Below, piece after piece: positions 42,981-56,300 of a DNA stretch of 64,000 nt. The stretch comes from Takakia lepidozioides. Its lineage: Eukaryota > Streptophyta > Takakiopsida > Takakiales > Takakiaceae. The position numbers were made by a program, and so were the translations under genes. The stretch is from assembly GCA_030704615.1 (NCBI GenBank), contig CM060731.1, positions 36,084,001-36,148,000 on the forward strand, written 5' to 3'. The notes under the pieces were generated by a model. The model did not search any database and had not been told where the DNA came from. It worked only from the letters and a program-made list of their open reading frames with translations. Each line of letters starts with the position of its first letter. The stretch's first letter is position 1.

Positions 42981-43814
42981 CTCCTCATGGGCACTCCTTT
43001 CTCTAAAAAATAAAAAAATAAAAAAATAAAATCGGATCCGGATCGGATCGGATTGGACTTGTCTCTAGAAAAAACCCAAACCCGGACCGGACGGGTTTCT
43101 TAAGAAGGCACTACCAGCACAATACACTTATGAGTTCAAGTACTAACTTGAATCTGTGTGATAGAGCTATAATTTTTATTTTATTTTTTTTAAAAGAAGG
43201 GGAATAACATGCCAATTTATTTTTATTTTTATTTATTTTTTCTACCACAAGTGGGGATGGAGGCCCACAATTTCATTCCAGAAGGTGGAAAAATAACCAC
43301 TATTGAGGCTGTGAAAGCTTACAGTGGGGAAACCTCCCAGTGACCTTGTAAACTAGCAAATAACAAAGATGCATACAGCTGGAGTGATCGAAAAATTCAA
43401 GAATCAATAAATGCATGATGACACAGTTCTAGAATGGAGATAGATTGAAAAATAACACAGAGCAGAGTCTTGTTGACTAGTCGAGGAAAGAGGGTGGTGA
43501 GTGAGAGGGCACGTGCAGTTCCAAGCTGTAATCCACTAGATCATCGACAATTGTGTCTTGAGTTTAGGATCACGAGAACATTTGTGACGCCCGTTACAGT
43601 CGCCCTCCTTCTTTTCACCAGGGGACTTCCCATTGTGTGGGGACGAAGTCTTTCCAATGGAAACCTGAGTAGGAAAGACAGGCGCCGAGCAGGTTACAAC
43701 TCTTGCCCAAGGTGAGATTGAATTCTTGATGAAGTTGCCTGCACCGGTGCTCCGAAGCTTTGCGATCAAGAGCAAGACAGAGATTCACCGGCCATGCTTT
43801 TCTCCCCTCAGTCA
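42981..43814. other. Intergenic, A/T-rich runs and a GGATC microsatellite
   Basis: 43031-43060 is a (GGATC)-type tract. No gene seen. Confidence 0.45.
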
Positions 43815-45420
43815 TCAGATCCCAATAAATATTGAAGAGGATGGATCTGCTGGGGGATTACCCTCATAAACAAATGAACATCGTGCTTTCCATATGGCCC
43901 ACAAGGTATGCGCACGTAGGTAAGCCCATACTCGACACTTAAGCATAACCCTGCCAACCTGACATGGCAGATGATTCAACAACAATAGGGAGGGGGGATG
44001 AGAGATTATGAGGACGTTCCAGTTAGAGTAAAAGCTGAGCACTTTAGACCAAATCCTAAGATTTCTAAGACAACAGGCCAAACAATGTTCTGGGGATTCA
44101 AGCACATCATTACATAACAGACATGCAGGGCTGTTCGTGTTCGTATTTGCAGCCGCTAGGAGAACTTTGGGGGCAATTTTCCAGAGAAATGCGGAAACCT
44201 TGGCAGATCTATCTTTTCTCCATATATCCTTCCAGATGAGGTTCCAGGGGTCTCAATCCTAGAAGACATCTCTCTATTTTTGTTGCCATTTCCTATCAAA
44301 CAACCAAGGGGAAACAAGAGGGAGTATCCCAATCTAGCAGAATATGTGAAGAAGCTGAGGGAGCGTGCATGGTCCATCCATGTCCATTCCCTGGATGAAA
44401 TTGTAGTCCGGCCAGGGGGTGAGAGAAGAACCACTGAAATGTGGAATGCATGGCCTACATTTGTATCTCTAGTCCTAGTGGGGGAGTAGGATTTGGGACT
44501 CCTTTATCACCAATGACTCTAATTTGGAAGAGAGAGGCTCCATTGGATTGGCATTCTCCAGTGAATCGTAGCAACCATCTTCAGTCTGCCTCGAACCCCA
44601 ATATAGACGCCAAATGACCATCCACTGAGAGCACACATATGACAAGGGGAGGGGGGGGACTGTGACGATGATGCCATCCATATAGGGGGTGACCAATGCG
44701 CAGGTCCATTCTGAAGGAGAGGTAGTATATACTGTGGATCTGAGAGCAAATCTCATGCCAAGTACGGATTCTCATGTGTCCCATAATTGTGGTGACCGTC
44801 GTTGCAGGTGGTAGGAGATCTAGTCCTTGTTCCCATAAGCTTCCGAGATGGGTGAACCCCGCATTTTCCCAACATGCCCATTTCTTCTTGGGTGGTGGCT
44901 GGGCTGAGGGAGTGGTGGCGTGGAGGGGGGGGGAGGAGGGTGGGTGGTGGCTTGGAGCAGGGGTTTAGAGTCAATGTTATAATTGACCAAAATGGGTTGC
45001 CTCATAGATTCTACAAAGTTCATGGGCATTCTTTAATTTGGATAAGGGACCATCCGATTGAACTTCAAGCCTTCCAAATGGATTTCCATGGGCCCGATCC
45101 TCTTTCCAACCCTCTGCCATTTCCTTGAACAATATTATCCATCTAAGAGATTTCGCTCAGAGGTGAGATGAAGTTGGAGTGGACCCCACCAATTGAGGTT
45201 GGACTAGGCTGCTCCAGGGGCTGGTAGTGTTGAGAAGGGCTCCGAGTATCCATTTTGCTAATAAGGCAGAGATTTGGGAATGAGGGTCTATGAGACAAGT
45301 CCTCCCTTGTATTTAGGTTGGCATAATTGTACACACGAGACCAGCGCCCTACGGTTCGGGAAAGCCGCATGAGTAGCTCCCCACATGAAGTTTCTTATCG
45401 GGGACCAAATTGATGCCAAC
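43815..45420 (-). pseudogene. LINE family C, decayed RT C-terminal region with zf-RVT domain
   Basis: The minus strand near 44240-43830 reads IWKDIWRKDRSAKVSAFLWK, IAPKVLLAAA, CLLCNDVLESPEHCLACC and LRAHTLWAIWKARCSFVYEG. This is the zinc-binding domain that follows reverse transcriptase in plant L1-type LINEs (zf-RVT). Upstream on the same strand (45400-44480) are further broken pieces such as WENAGFTHLGSLWEQG. Many frame breaks. It is a different family from LINEs A and B. Confidence 0.7.
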
Positions 45421-45473
45421 AACACTTGGTTAGCCACGAGGGCTCTTCCTCCTATGGACAACATAGCATGAAC

Positions 45474-45605
45474 ATATTATTTATTCATAAAGGTAAGGAA
45501 AAAATAACCTTACAAGGCGCCATGAAGGCCGATAAATGAGACATATAGTAGGAGTTCAGAATTTCAGAATTTCAGAAGGGGAAGAGACAAAGGAGACACA
45601 GTTCC
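45474..45605 (-). repeat. Dispersed short foldback repeat, copy 3
   Basis: The reverse complement carries TTTATCGGCCTTCATGGCG and TTGTAAGGTTATTTTTTCCT. The adjoining TTTCAGAAGGGGAAGAGACA is shared with the partial copy at 26487-26585. Confidence 0.6.
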
Positions 45606-45821
45606 AAGCTCCATACTGGAGCTTAGAGAAGATAGGAACTTGCATTACTAAAGTATATCTATGATTTACAACCTGGCGTTGTAAAAAGGGGAGCCATTCA
45701 AACTGCTAGTGCCGGTTGGATGGATGAAGTACAGTTTCACATCAGAGTGAATTGATATCGTAGTTTATTTATGGCTTACGCTATGGACGGTGAGATCTCA
45801 ATCTCAATTATAATTGTAATA

Positions 45822-45830
45822 TCTAACGGT
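45822..45830 (+). promoter_or_regulatory. MSA-like element (TCTAACGGT)
   Basis: Matches the M-phase-specific activator core YCYAACGGY bound by plant MYB3R factors, ~470 bp upstream of the 3xHMG-box start codon. This gene class is known to peak in mitosis in Arabidopsis. Confidence 0.5.
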
Positions 45831-46298
45831 GGAATTTGAACTCGTACGAATGGACGGTCAGATTGGTGCATCTATGGTCTTCCCGCTCGCGGTCATTATG
45901 TCCGTTCGGTCGCACTCGCTTGCGTCTTCGTCTCTCTCGCTCTCTCGCTACCTCGCACACATCCGTTATTGTCTGCTCCCTGTTGTTCCCACTCCTTTAC
46001 AGGGATCGTTTCTTGAACTGTGCTTTTGTTACGTTGTCTTTCTTGCATTCTTATCGCGCTGTCGGTTTTCTGCTTCCTATTTCTGTTTCCAGACCCCCTG
46101 CAAAGCTCGCTCGTTAGCTCTCGCCTACTCGTTGCTGGTGAATTCGTACTGTGATCCATTTTCTACAGTTCTGGCTGTCAGCAAGGGATCTTCTCTTGCA
46201 TTTTAGTTCCGATTTTCTGACTTCAACCTTGCTTCCATTTCTCCAGTTTTACGTCCCCTTAGCTTCCTCTGCCACTGAGCCACTGATCCTCGTTGTCG

Positions 46299-49200
46299 AT
46301 GGCATCCAAACGCTCGAAGCGAGGTCCCAAGATCGCGGACACTGATAAGGAGAATGTTGGCGAAGGTCTTGCAATGCCCGTGAAAACCGCCAAGGCAGCC
46401 ACCGTGAAATCAAAGCCTCTGAAGGAGAGCAACGTTTCACTGGAAGATGAGCTCGAATCAATTCACAAGTCATTGCAGAAGTTGAGCCTCGAGAAGGAGG
46501 CCACTGAAGCTAAGTTGAAGCAGAGCGAAGCTGAGCTTCAGGCCGAGCGTGAGGCGAAAATGCTGGAGACCGAACGTTTGGAAGGTCTCTTGAAGGAGAG
46601 TGCTGACGGAAACAAGAAACTCGAGGAAAAGCTTCGCAAGCTCCAGAGAATCAAAGAGTTTCAGCCTAATCTGGTACGTTTGCACCTCCTACGATTGTCT
46701 CCCTTTCACTCTGTCACGCGGTTATGTATCAGAGTGTTTCTCTCAGAACTACAGCCATTATAGTGTATTAATGCAAGTCATGTTGGGGTGGTACGAATTT
46801 AGTTATTTTAGCGACTTGGATTTGGTTTAGTTTCTTAGCGATTGTGAGGAAAACGATGGAAAACGAACTGGAGGCGGAAATTGATGTCTGTCTTCCCCTT
46901 ACGTTATAGTGTCGCCTAGCAGAAGCTACAGTATAGGCTAGGCTGTGTTTTGACGTTCATGTCTGATGCAGAGCCACGTTATGCCGGCAACAGTAGTGAA
47001 TGATGATTCCTCAAAGAAAGGGAAAAAAGACTCGAACAGGCTGAAGAAGCCACACTCCGCCTTCCTTCTCTGGTCCAAGGACCAACGCCAGACAGTAATA
47101 ATTCGAACATTCTGTTTCCCCTTTTGTGAAGTATCTTACAGTTGGTTTGCATCATGGTATACACTGCCATTCCCCCCTCACCCTCTGTTTCTAACGTTTA
47201 GGGTCAGTCACCTAACGCAAGTTTGCATGCCTCCTACGATGGATTTAGCTTTTCCAACCTTCTGCTGCTGGTCTTGGCCTAACTTGTAATGCAGCTTTTA
47301 GACCTTTGCTTCATTTTCCTTTTCTCGGGTGATTGTTTTCCTTTTATGTTTTTCCCAGTGTTGTCAATGTTGACGATATCTTGTTGCTGTAGGTCTGTGA
47401 AGCCAATCCTACAGCGACGTTTGCTCAGATCAGTGCGATAATGGGCGAGAAGTGGAAAGATGTGTCCGAGGAGGAGAGAAAACCGTATGTGGATAGGTAC
47501 CAGGTTAACAGAGATGTTTATTTGAAGGTGCTATCCCAGAACCTCCTCACATTTCCCACTTCAATGGATTGTACAATTTGGTGGCCGATTTGCCTCTTGA
47601 CATAATTTGCTTCAGTGTTTCCATCTCTTGGAAAAACCTTTCCTGTCTTTGGGCCTTAGCTTCGAAATGTGCAAGCTCATTTTCTCGATTTGAACTGCCG
47701 TTGTGCAGTTGGTCGGCCAGGAGAAGCGAGAGGCTGAGGGACTGAAGCTGTTACACGAGGAGCAGAACAAAAAGCAGGCTCAGGAGTGCCTAGAGCAGTA
47801 CCTTGTTTACAAGAAGGTCTCTGATTATTGTGATAATCTTACATCTCTTCCCTCTTAAGTCCTTTACTATGTCCACTCTGGGATGCAACTTGCCATCGTT
47901 TCCGGGATATGTCGAAGCTGGATATGCCACGCATGTTCTATCAGTTTATTTTGCTTTGTAGAAGCCTTACACATTGTTTTTGTACTTCCACGCACCTTTG
48001 GCAGGAAAAAGATGGCGATGAGAAGAAAAAGAGGCGAGCGCCTCACTTCAACTCAGTAGCATGATTGTACAAATGTATTTTGCATGTTGTATGTTCCATT
48101 GGGGGCGAAAGATACTTTGACAGCGTGTTTCTATGTTAGTTGCTTGGACGTAAGTATGTATATCGGCCCTATATTCTCCACCATCATATGTTTCCCACTT
48201 CAAGTTTATGAATGGGGCAGGATTGATAACTATGTTAGATGAACTGTCCATGCAGGAAGAAGGACCCAAGGAAGCCAAAGCATCCTATTAGCTCCTTTTT
48301 TGCGTTCTCCAATGCACGTCGCCCTGCCTTGTTGGAGGCTAAAGTTAAAGTCCCTGAGGTGAGATTTCTATCCTGTAGTTAGTGTAGAATAGTTTTCATG
48401 TTGGCAATACAAACCAAGTGCATGTGATAAGTTCAATGTAAGGTGTCACACTCTTAGTGGCCAGAGTCACATAGTGAGCTTCTTGCCATGTTTTCCCCTC
48501 TTTAGTTACTGCAATCACTAAACAGTTTGCACATCTCTGGGTTGCAGATGGGAAGGCTTTTGGGAGAGGAATGGAAAGGCATGAATGAGGCCATGCGTGC
48601 TCCTTTTGATAAGGTATTTGTGTGCATGACTACTGTAAATGCATTACCAGTACTCTGTGCCAGTTACTTCTATGTGGTGGTCCTCTGTCGTATTGCTGTA
48701 TATGGGCTCAAAGTTAATTCTGCTGTCTGTTTATTGGATATGTTCAGATAGCAGCGGAGGATAAGGCTCGATATGCTGTGGAGCTTGAAGCCTACAAGCA
48801 AACCCAGGCTGAGGTAATTCGGTCAAGCCTGTCATGCCTTATCTTCTTCAAGTTGTCGCTGGATAATACATGAATGCATTGACGTTAGATCCCTCTTTTT
48901 TCTGCTGTGAGGCCTCATCTGCAAGTCTGACTCATTACAGGAGGTCAATGTTCTTGAGAAGGAGATGGAGGATAAGTTGAAGTTGGAGAAAGCACAGGCC
49001 CTGCAACTTTTCAAGCAGAAAGAGAAAATTGATCAGGCCAAGAAGGTTTTGCACCAATCTGTGCCCACTAGTTGAGCTTGACGTTTTGGGTGATCATTTT
49101 AGTCTTGTTTCTGTGCATTCTTTGGGGTCCTACTGGCTGCTCTCAATTTACTGTGGAATGCTGTCTATTTCACTGTTCTGTACAGTTGATGAAGGAGCAG

Positions 49201-49764
49201 ATCAACATAAAGAAGAAACTGAAGGTCCAGATGAAGGATCCCAACAAGCCAAAGAAGCCTGTCTCTTCATACCTGCTATTCAGGTTTGACTACCTGAGTC
49301 TACTGACATCGAAGTAGTCCAACAATTTGTGGCAGCTGTGAGATGATGTGAGATCATCTTTATGTGATGATTCTGATTGCACTGTTGATCATCTTAGAGA
49401 TGTGAAGATTAAAGTTTTGTAATGGATGTGATGGTTTTGCAGCATGGATATGAGGAAGAACTTGGCCCAGGAGAAGCCAGGCATGAACTTTTCAGATATG
49501 AATGCCCACATCAGTCTGAGGTGGAAGGTGAAGTTCATGTGATGCCAGTCTTGGTTGCTCTGATTCGAATTCCTTTGTAACGTGCCTTGACAAAATGGCT
49601 ACGCTGGTTGATACTTGATACTTTCGAATGTATGGCTGCAGGAGATTTCTGAGGAAGACAAACAGATCTGGAATGAGAAGGCGGCCGAAGCCAAGTTGAA
49701 GTACCATGCTGAAATGGATGAGTATCGTAAATCCAATACGGATGCTCCTGAGACTGAGAACTAG
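46299..49764 (+). CDS. 3xHMG-box chromatin protein
   Basis: Twelve exons give 471 aa with consistent phases: 46299-46673, 46972-47094, 47393-47527, 47709-47816, 48005-48033, 48256-48358, 48548-48613, 48748-48813, 48941-49045, 49186-49283, 49443-49527, 49642-49764. The N-terminus is basic (MASKRSKRG), with a Lys/Glu-rich coiled coil at ~50-125. HMG boxes lie at ~149-211 (KKPHSAFLLWSKDQR), ~259-330 (DPRKPKHPISSFFAFSN) and ~386-463 (DPNKPKKPVSSYLLFS), each with the aromatic and Trp residues of the fold (EKWKDVSEEER, EEWKGMNEA, LRWKEISEEDK). Basic/acidic linkers separate the boxes. Plant 3xHMG-box proteins (~446-456 aa in Arabidopsis) bind and bend DNA and associate with condensed chromosomes in mitosis. 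Exon 5 to 6 requires a GC donor at 48034-48035, since no GT in the exon gives the needed phase. Confidence 0.93.
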
Positions 49765-51637
49765 AGCTGACCAGCCCAGAGCTCTACTTTCAACATGAAA
49801 AGTTCTCTCCATGTTCAAGTAATGCTGTTGAACAGTAATAGTGTCTGTGCTACATTAATTTTTGTGGCATTATGTACATGAAGAGCTTGCAGACCTTCCT
49901 ACTCGTAGTTATCCAAATTAGTTTTTTTAACTGCAGTTGCTCAACCCAATGTGGCAGACCGCCATAAATGTCTGACTTTTGCTAATCATCCTCTAGCGAG
50001 AGTTTGAATCCAGCCCCTTGTGGCTCTTGAACTTCATAACTGATTGTGTACTGTTAACTTGACCCAATGCAAATGAAAATACGCTACATTGCTCTAGAAA
50101 TGATATCGACTGTTCATGAAGTGTCTTACGTTTAATGTTCAGGTTTTTAGTTTTGACCTCATTCCCTCCAAAACGTTGTTGTGGGTTCATCAGGCGTAAG
50201 CTTTTATCATCCTATCAGGTTACAGTCTGCGTTTATGTAGAACTAAAAAGCACTGGCAGCGGTTTAATGATATTTTGAAATAATTGTCCAGAATGTAGCT
50301 GTGATAGAAATATACTGAAACAGAAGCTTGCATAAATTGATAAGGAAGATGATTGTGGATGATTGACTGAAGTCATCTTACACTTATTGGAGACCTTCAC
50401 TTGTGATTCAAATTTTGAATCATTAACACGATATGAACTGGATAGAAAATGATCATACTCAAGAAATGATCTATGCTCCTCCACCCTGCATAGGCTGAAT
50501 TTGACCAGATTATCAACTAAGTTGTCATCAACTAGGTTGTCATCAACTAGGTTGAGTAGCACCCAGTTCAAGGATTGCTATCAATAAGTTTCTTCCGTTT
50601 TTTCTGTTTTTTGTTTTTCTGCTTTGTAATCCTAGTTTTCCCTTCTTTTCTCAAATTTGGGGTTGAAATCCCAGCAACATTTTTCTTTGTCTTCTTTTTC
50701 TTCTTATTCCTCTTGTCACCTCCGCATTGCCATAGCTGCTGTACTTGATCTGTGCTCTCATCCTGCAGGCAGGTTTACATGACAGATATGAGGGACATCT
50801 TGCACATATGCAAGGTGGCCTTTGGATCGTGGATTCCTATCAAACCTTAACTGAGTGAAAATAGAATGTCTCTCCCTCACCCTCACATCTTCACGAACAC
50901 CCAATAGAATTATATAGTGTAGCCACCAGCTGTTGAGCAGGCATTTTGCTGAAATGATTGTTATAAACAAATAATGCTGAAACCACCTGTATGGGCTTAA
51001 GTTATCCAACACAATCCAGGAGAAAGAAACTCAAGAAGGATTTGAGCCAAGTCGATGATTTGACCTAATTAGACAAGTGGTAAGACAAACACGGTGGTAG
51101 TACCAAAGTTGGGATATGAAGTCAACAAGAGACAAGGAACATACAAGGTGAGGGTAGTGACAACAACCTGAGGATCAGAAAAAGAGCGGACATGACGCAC
51201 TCTCACATCTGATGTAGATGCCTGGCCTGCATGTCATGGCATAACATCCTGCTGGTGAGTACCCTAGAAGCCTAAGGCTTTACAGTTAACTGGCATTGGG
51301 TCAAAGACCTCTTTGGATGCGTTCTCCTTGGCGATGGCACTCAAAACCCGAGGATAAAAGTGCTAGATGCCTTTCCATATCGACAACGTCCCATAAAGGC
51401 CTCGAGATGGGGGCACAGGTTTGGAGGCCGCGTGCCTAGTGTATATAACTCTTGACTGCTGTCTGATACAATAGGACTTCAAATCTGACTTCAAATGTCA
51501 ATGTAAAAATAAGAACGAGCATTAAGGTCTTGTGAAAGCAGGCAGTGTTGGTTTCAGGTGCAATGACACCATGCAGGAAAACAAAAACAGTCGACTGTGA
51601 ATCTTACAGCTTAAGGGTATGGGAAGAAGAGTAATAC
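49765..51637. other. Intergenic between the 3xHMG-box gene and the minus-strand gene
   Basis: 3' UTR of the HMG gene, then no clear gene. A 15-16-bp word GTTGTCATCAACTAG is repeated at 50520-50553. The downstream exons of the minus-strand gene ending at 51638 are expected here but were not identified (one coding-like stretch at 51280-51350, minus strand, lacks a suitable acceptor). Confidence 0.4.
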
Positions 51638-52156
51638 CAGAGCGAGCAACCGCTTTAGCATCGCTGACGGCACGCTCAACCAGGGCGGGATCCAAGGCAG
51701 CTGCACCGCCGGGCTCCTCAAGCTTTCTCTTTAAAAACTTGGCCAATGCTACTGCCTTGTTCGTAGCCAAGGGACCTCCTGGATGTGCCAACCTGTAGCC
51801 ACCATTTGCGACTCAATTATCTGATCTTCATCAGCTACTGCAAAGAGATTCTTGAAGAGAAACCCTTTCATATGCAAATCACCCAAATGCTTAAAAACTG
51901 TTGTGTATAAACGTGCTGGGTGTAAATGCGGCATCAAACATCTGCTGTGTCGAGACTACCCGCTTGCAATGCCTCCATACTAGAAAGTATGGGGGCTCAT
52001 TCCAGCGCTACTCCATAACCCCTCTCTAGAAACAGATTTGACACATGTGGCGAAGGGCATTCCCTAAGGGCATATACTTACTTCCTGGCTGGAGCAATAT
52101 GTCCAGGGAAGGACATTCCCTAAGGGCATATACTTACCATGGAATGCTCACCAAGA

Positions 52157-52192
<36 letters not shown>

Positions 52193-52278
52193 CTTTTGCA
52201 ACAAGTGTCTACTTGTCAATTTCAGGACAAACATAGGAAAAATCCACTGTATCCCACCTGAAATATTCTGCCCAAGAT

Positions 52279-52309
<31 letters not shown>

Positions 52310-52399
52310 TGTGTGTGTGTGTGTATGTGAGGCATTGACCAAGCTAGATATGACGTCAACTGCCAACGTTCTACCCTAGCCCAATGTAGGCGACCCAAA

Positions 52400-52440
<41 letters not shown>

Positions 52441-52582
52441 GTTGCTACCTTGGCCGAGAGTCATTGGAGGAGGACTGGAGGGCAGGCAAAGGTGCAAAAC
52501 GGCTTCGTCGCAGCGCCCGGCGCTCCTGCTCTGACAGCGTGTCTAACTCTTCGGATGCGTTCCTGATATCTAGCGTGCTCAT
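51638..52582 (-). CDS. Conserved plant protein of unknown function, N-terminal two exons (partial)
   Basis: Exon 1, 52449-52582, starts MSTLDIRNASEELDTLSEQE, then RRALRRSRFAPLP and a Ser-rich stretch. Exon 2, 51638-51792, continues RLAHPGGPLATNKAVALAKF, LKRKLEEPGGAAALDP and ALVERAVSDAKAVARS. The join (AG|G, phase 2) is clean, and exon 2 ends at a GT donor in phase 1. I recall similar N-termini (SEEERRALRGSKFAPLP ... HPGGPLxTNKA) in uncharacterised plant proteins, but cannot name a function. Predicted features are a short helical N-terminus and a soluble helical segment, with no signal peptide or membrane segment. Intron 1 holds three (GA/CT)n tracts. Later exons were not found. It is divergently arranged with RPN9, 814 bp between start codons. 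Confidence 0.6.
52161..52436 (-). repeat. Three (GA/CT)n microsatellites in one intron
   Basis: Tracts at 52161-52189, 52281-52310 (followed by GT repeats to ~52324) and 52404-52436. On the transcribed minus strand the last one is (CT)n starting 11-12 bp after the GT donor. Confidence 0.9.
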
Positions 52583-53395
52583 TACAGCACGCCAGAGTGC
52601 ACATAGAAGCGTAGCACGATCGGGGTTTTGTAGCTCTCAAACGTGCACAGATACCCTCGAGACTGCCGCTTCGGCTAAACACTCCACCCACACCAATAGT
52701 CCAATCCACATCCCACAAACACACGCACAGACAGAGAAACCAAATCCCAGAAAGAACCGGTGGAACCTGGAAACCCAAATCACCCAAAGCCACGCACAAA
52801 CAGAGAAACCCAAAACCACGAAAAGAAAAGAAACGAACCAGAGGTAGACAAGAGAAACCCAAATGTTATAAAGACACTCACATACAGAGAAGCCCAACTG
52901 ACACAAACAGGCGTTGAACGTGTTAGACCCCAGCTTCGATGTTATTATACTGCAACAGAAAGGCTTCCATATTGGTAGGTGCCCGACAACGTTCACAGGT
53001 CGAATCTTCTATAAATAAAGAGTAGGTACTCTGTGTTGCGTGCGAAGACTTACCTGAATTCTAGCCAGGCGTTTTCTAGGGTTGTATTGCCGATTGAGGT
53101 GGGTATAGAAATATCTCCCTGCCCATGTCACAACAGAAGTTTTCCATCCCCCTAACACTGCTCATGGTCATGACCTAATTCTCCACCGGCATAGCAGAGG
53201 GGTGGATTCCGTCCCAGAGTGACGGGTGGCAGGACAAAACGAAGGGTCGTGTTGAGGCCTGCAAGGCAAAGGAAGGGGTCTTCTTACAAAACAGAGAGGA
53301 GACAAAGGAAGGAGGATTGAGGTTTGAAGGGGATAGATTCCTGGGTTTTTGTGCATGCCGCATGCGTGTGTGATTGGCAGGAGTGAACAGGGATC
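52583..53395. promoter_or_regulatory. Divergent promoter region of RPN9 (+) and the unknown gene (-)
   Basis: 814 bp separate the two start codons. Contains repeated CACGCACA / AGAGAAACC words, and no other gene. Confidence 0.45.
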
Positions 53396-56300
53396 ATGGC
53401 AGCGTTAAGGTACTTGGAAACACAGAGAGCAGCGCAGCCTGAGCTTGCAGAATGGTACACTTCAATGGCCGATCTGTATGAGCGCAAACTATGGCATCAG
53501 CTCACTCAAAAGCTGGATCAGTTCGTCGCGCTCACGGTTCTTCAGGTATTGTGACGTGTGTGCTGTTGGGCGGTAGCGTTCCGCATGTTTCCATGGCTGG
53601 GTTGTCAGTTGGGGTTTCGCTTTTCTCTTTGCTTGGGTCCGTGGGGTACTCTATGGTGTACTTGTGCGGAATTCATCTGGCAATCGGAGGTTTGAGTCTG
53701 ACACACTGGTGGGTTCGTCTTCTCCGAGTGACTCTCAGATACTTAGTGTTCCGCAAGGACAATCGCGTCGAGCATCCATATTAGACAATGCTCGGACGCA
53801 ACGTTCAATTAATAATGTTCTGCTTGAGTAGCAACGGACAATTTGAGACATGTGGACAGGATGAGTTCTTTGAGTTTTTGAGTCGGACGGTGTTTCACCA
53901 GGAGAACATACCAAGCTGGCCTTGTAGAACAAACTCAATTGTGTGTTTGCAGGCAGGAGATGCCCTCATTCAGCTCTACCACAACTTCATCAGGGATTTT
54001 GAGACCAAGATCAACCTGCTAAAGCTTGCGCATTTTGTGGTCATTGTGTCGCGCCAATATCCTGAAAAGGAAGTCGCCATTCAGTACCTTGAAAATGTGA
54101 TTGAAAAGCTTCGCACCTCTGGCGAGAGGCGGGTCGAGGAACCTATTCTCTATGTGAGCATGCAGATTGCTGCATTGAAGCTGCAGAGTGGTGATCAACA
54201 GGATTGCAAGAAACTTTTGGAGGAAGGGAAAACCACGTTGGACAGCATGACCGATGTTGACCCATCCGTTCATGCCAGTGTCCACTGGGTCTCCTCACAG
54301 TTCCACAAGTCAAGGCAGGAGTTCGCCGAGTTTTATAAGAGTGCACTGCTCTACTTGGCCTACACATCTGTTGAGACATTGTCGGAAGACTTCAAGCTGG
54401 TATCTCTCTCTCTTTCTCTCTCACACACATACCTACCTGACATCACCCAGCCATCCTGCCACGTTTTTTTTGTATGTTTTTTGTGGTTCTAGTGTATTGA
54501 TCAACTGGTCTTCTTCTCTCGCACACTCACATTGACACATAATATTTGGGGGAATGATGGAAAGCCCTAGTCTATTTACCTTTGTGCTTTTAGGTTTTTG
54601 ACAACAGCAGAATTTATGACCTGACAGAGCTTTGGGTTAGTAGGGAGCGGCGTAGCTTACTATACTCTAATGTCAAATGGGGCCTTGAGGGCTTTGGTGC
54701 AGGATTTAGCTTTTGATTTGTCATTGGCGGCATTATTGGGTGACAACATCTACAACTTTGGGGAGCTGCTTGCCCATCCCATTGTATGAGTTCTTGTTTC
54801 CCTTATGATTTATCATCAGTGTCTTGATCTATTCATTTCCGCACTTACTATGAAACCTCCCTGAGACAGTCCACATGTTTTTCATGGGATATTTTTTATT
54901 AAGGCTTTTTAGGTTACATAGGGATATGAATTTTTTTGTCATACTGGAATGCTGTCAACAGTATATATATTGGGTGAAGTCCACAAAGCAGATGACCAAC
55001 ACCCTCCAATTTTCAGATGTCCGTGTTACAGTTTAAGAGCCTGCAAGGCCCCTCCCCACTTCTTTTCTGTTACTAATCCACAGCATCCTGGAGCTTGAAG
55101 GTAGAGAGAGCATGCCATTTGGGTGGTAGCAGATTGCCTGTTCACTCTCTTCTCTCTCACAGGCCAAGGGGTACTTCGACATCATTGCCTACCAGAGCTG
55201 AATTTTTACTCCCTTATCGACTGGAGAGTGGTGAAGTCGGAATGTGGTGCTCAGGCTTAGTGGTTACAGCTTGACAGTCATGCAAGGGGGTTCTTAGTGC
55301 TCATGTCATATTGTGGGTCTTTTTGTCGTCTTCTGTACGGACGTGTCACTAGTCTTGTTTGCTCCACATGGACTCTGAATGTAATCTGCCTGTAGAATCA
55401 AGGTTTGCTTTCACAGGTTTGATGTGAGAGTGTGTGAGAGCGCAGGTGAAGAGTCTGATGGGTACAAGCGTGGAGTGGTTGTACTTCATATTGCAAGCAT
55501 TCAATGCTGGAGACTTACCAAAGTATCAAGAGCTTTGTCATAGTTACAAAGCCAGGATCACAGCCCAACCTGCGCTTGTCGTTAATGAGAAGAAGCTGTG
55601 GGAGAAGATCAACATCCTATGTTTGATGGAGTTAATTTTTAGGTGAGTTGGAGGATAGAGATTGTCTTGGTCAACTTGGAGGAATGGGGACAGATGGCTT
55701 CTGAGAGGGAGGGGCCTATCAAACAATGGCCTGCTCATCTGACAGGGTTCAGTCTTCAATCTAACTTAGAGGTCAAATATGGCGGCATCTGTAGTTTGTC
55801 AATACACATGGGTTTGGAAGGTTTTGTAGTGCTTTGCAGCCAGTTTGCATTTTCATCTGTCTGTGGACATTCTTCGTATTGTAATGGTCAGATATACTGA
55901 AAGTCATCATTAACTGGCATACAGCTAATTACTCCAAATAGTGCAAGCCTCTAATCCCTTCCATAGTCTGAAGGTCTGTGTTGCTCTCTTTGTGGGCCTT
56001 TGACCCTTCTAGTCTCTCAACATTCTCAGTTTACAGGCTCAAGTTGAATCTGTGTTCGTGGTTTTGTTTGTATCCTTGTCTATTTGTCCTTGGCTTCTTT
56101 CTCTCGCTTTTTTCTTGTCTCTATTTCTCTTTTCTTTGCTGTTCCTTTCTGGTTTCTCTTCTGAAAATTCCTCGAACCGTAAATAAAATCTTCTCAGTAC
56201 TTCTTTTTTGGCTATATTTAATAGGAAGTATGGAGATATCACGATACTTATAATGATATATTCTTGATGTGTGGTTGACCTGGATCGTTTGGTGTCTGTA

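Noticed and set aside
53491-53784. Hydrophobic 97-codon ORF in RPN9 intron 1
   Set aside because: Lies wholly inside the intron between clear RPN9 exons; length is within chance expectation.
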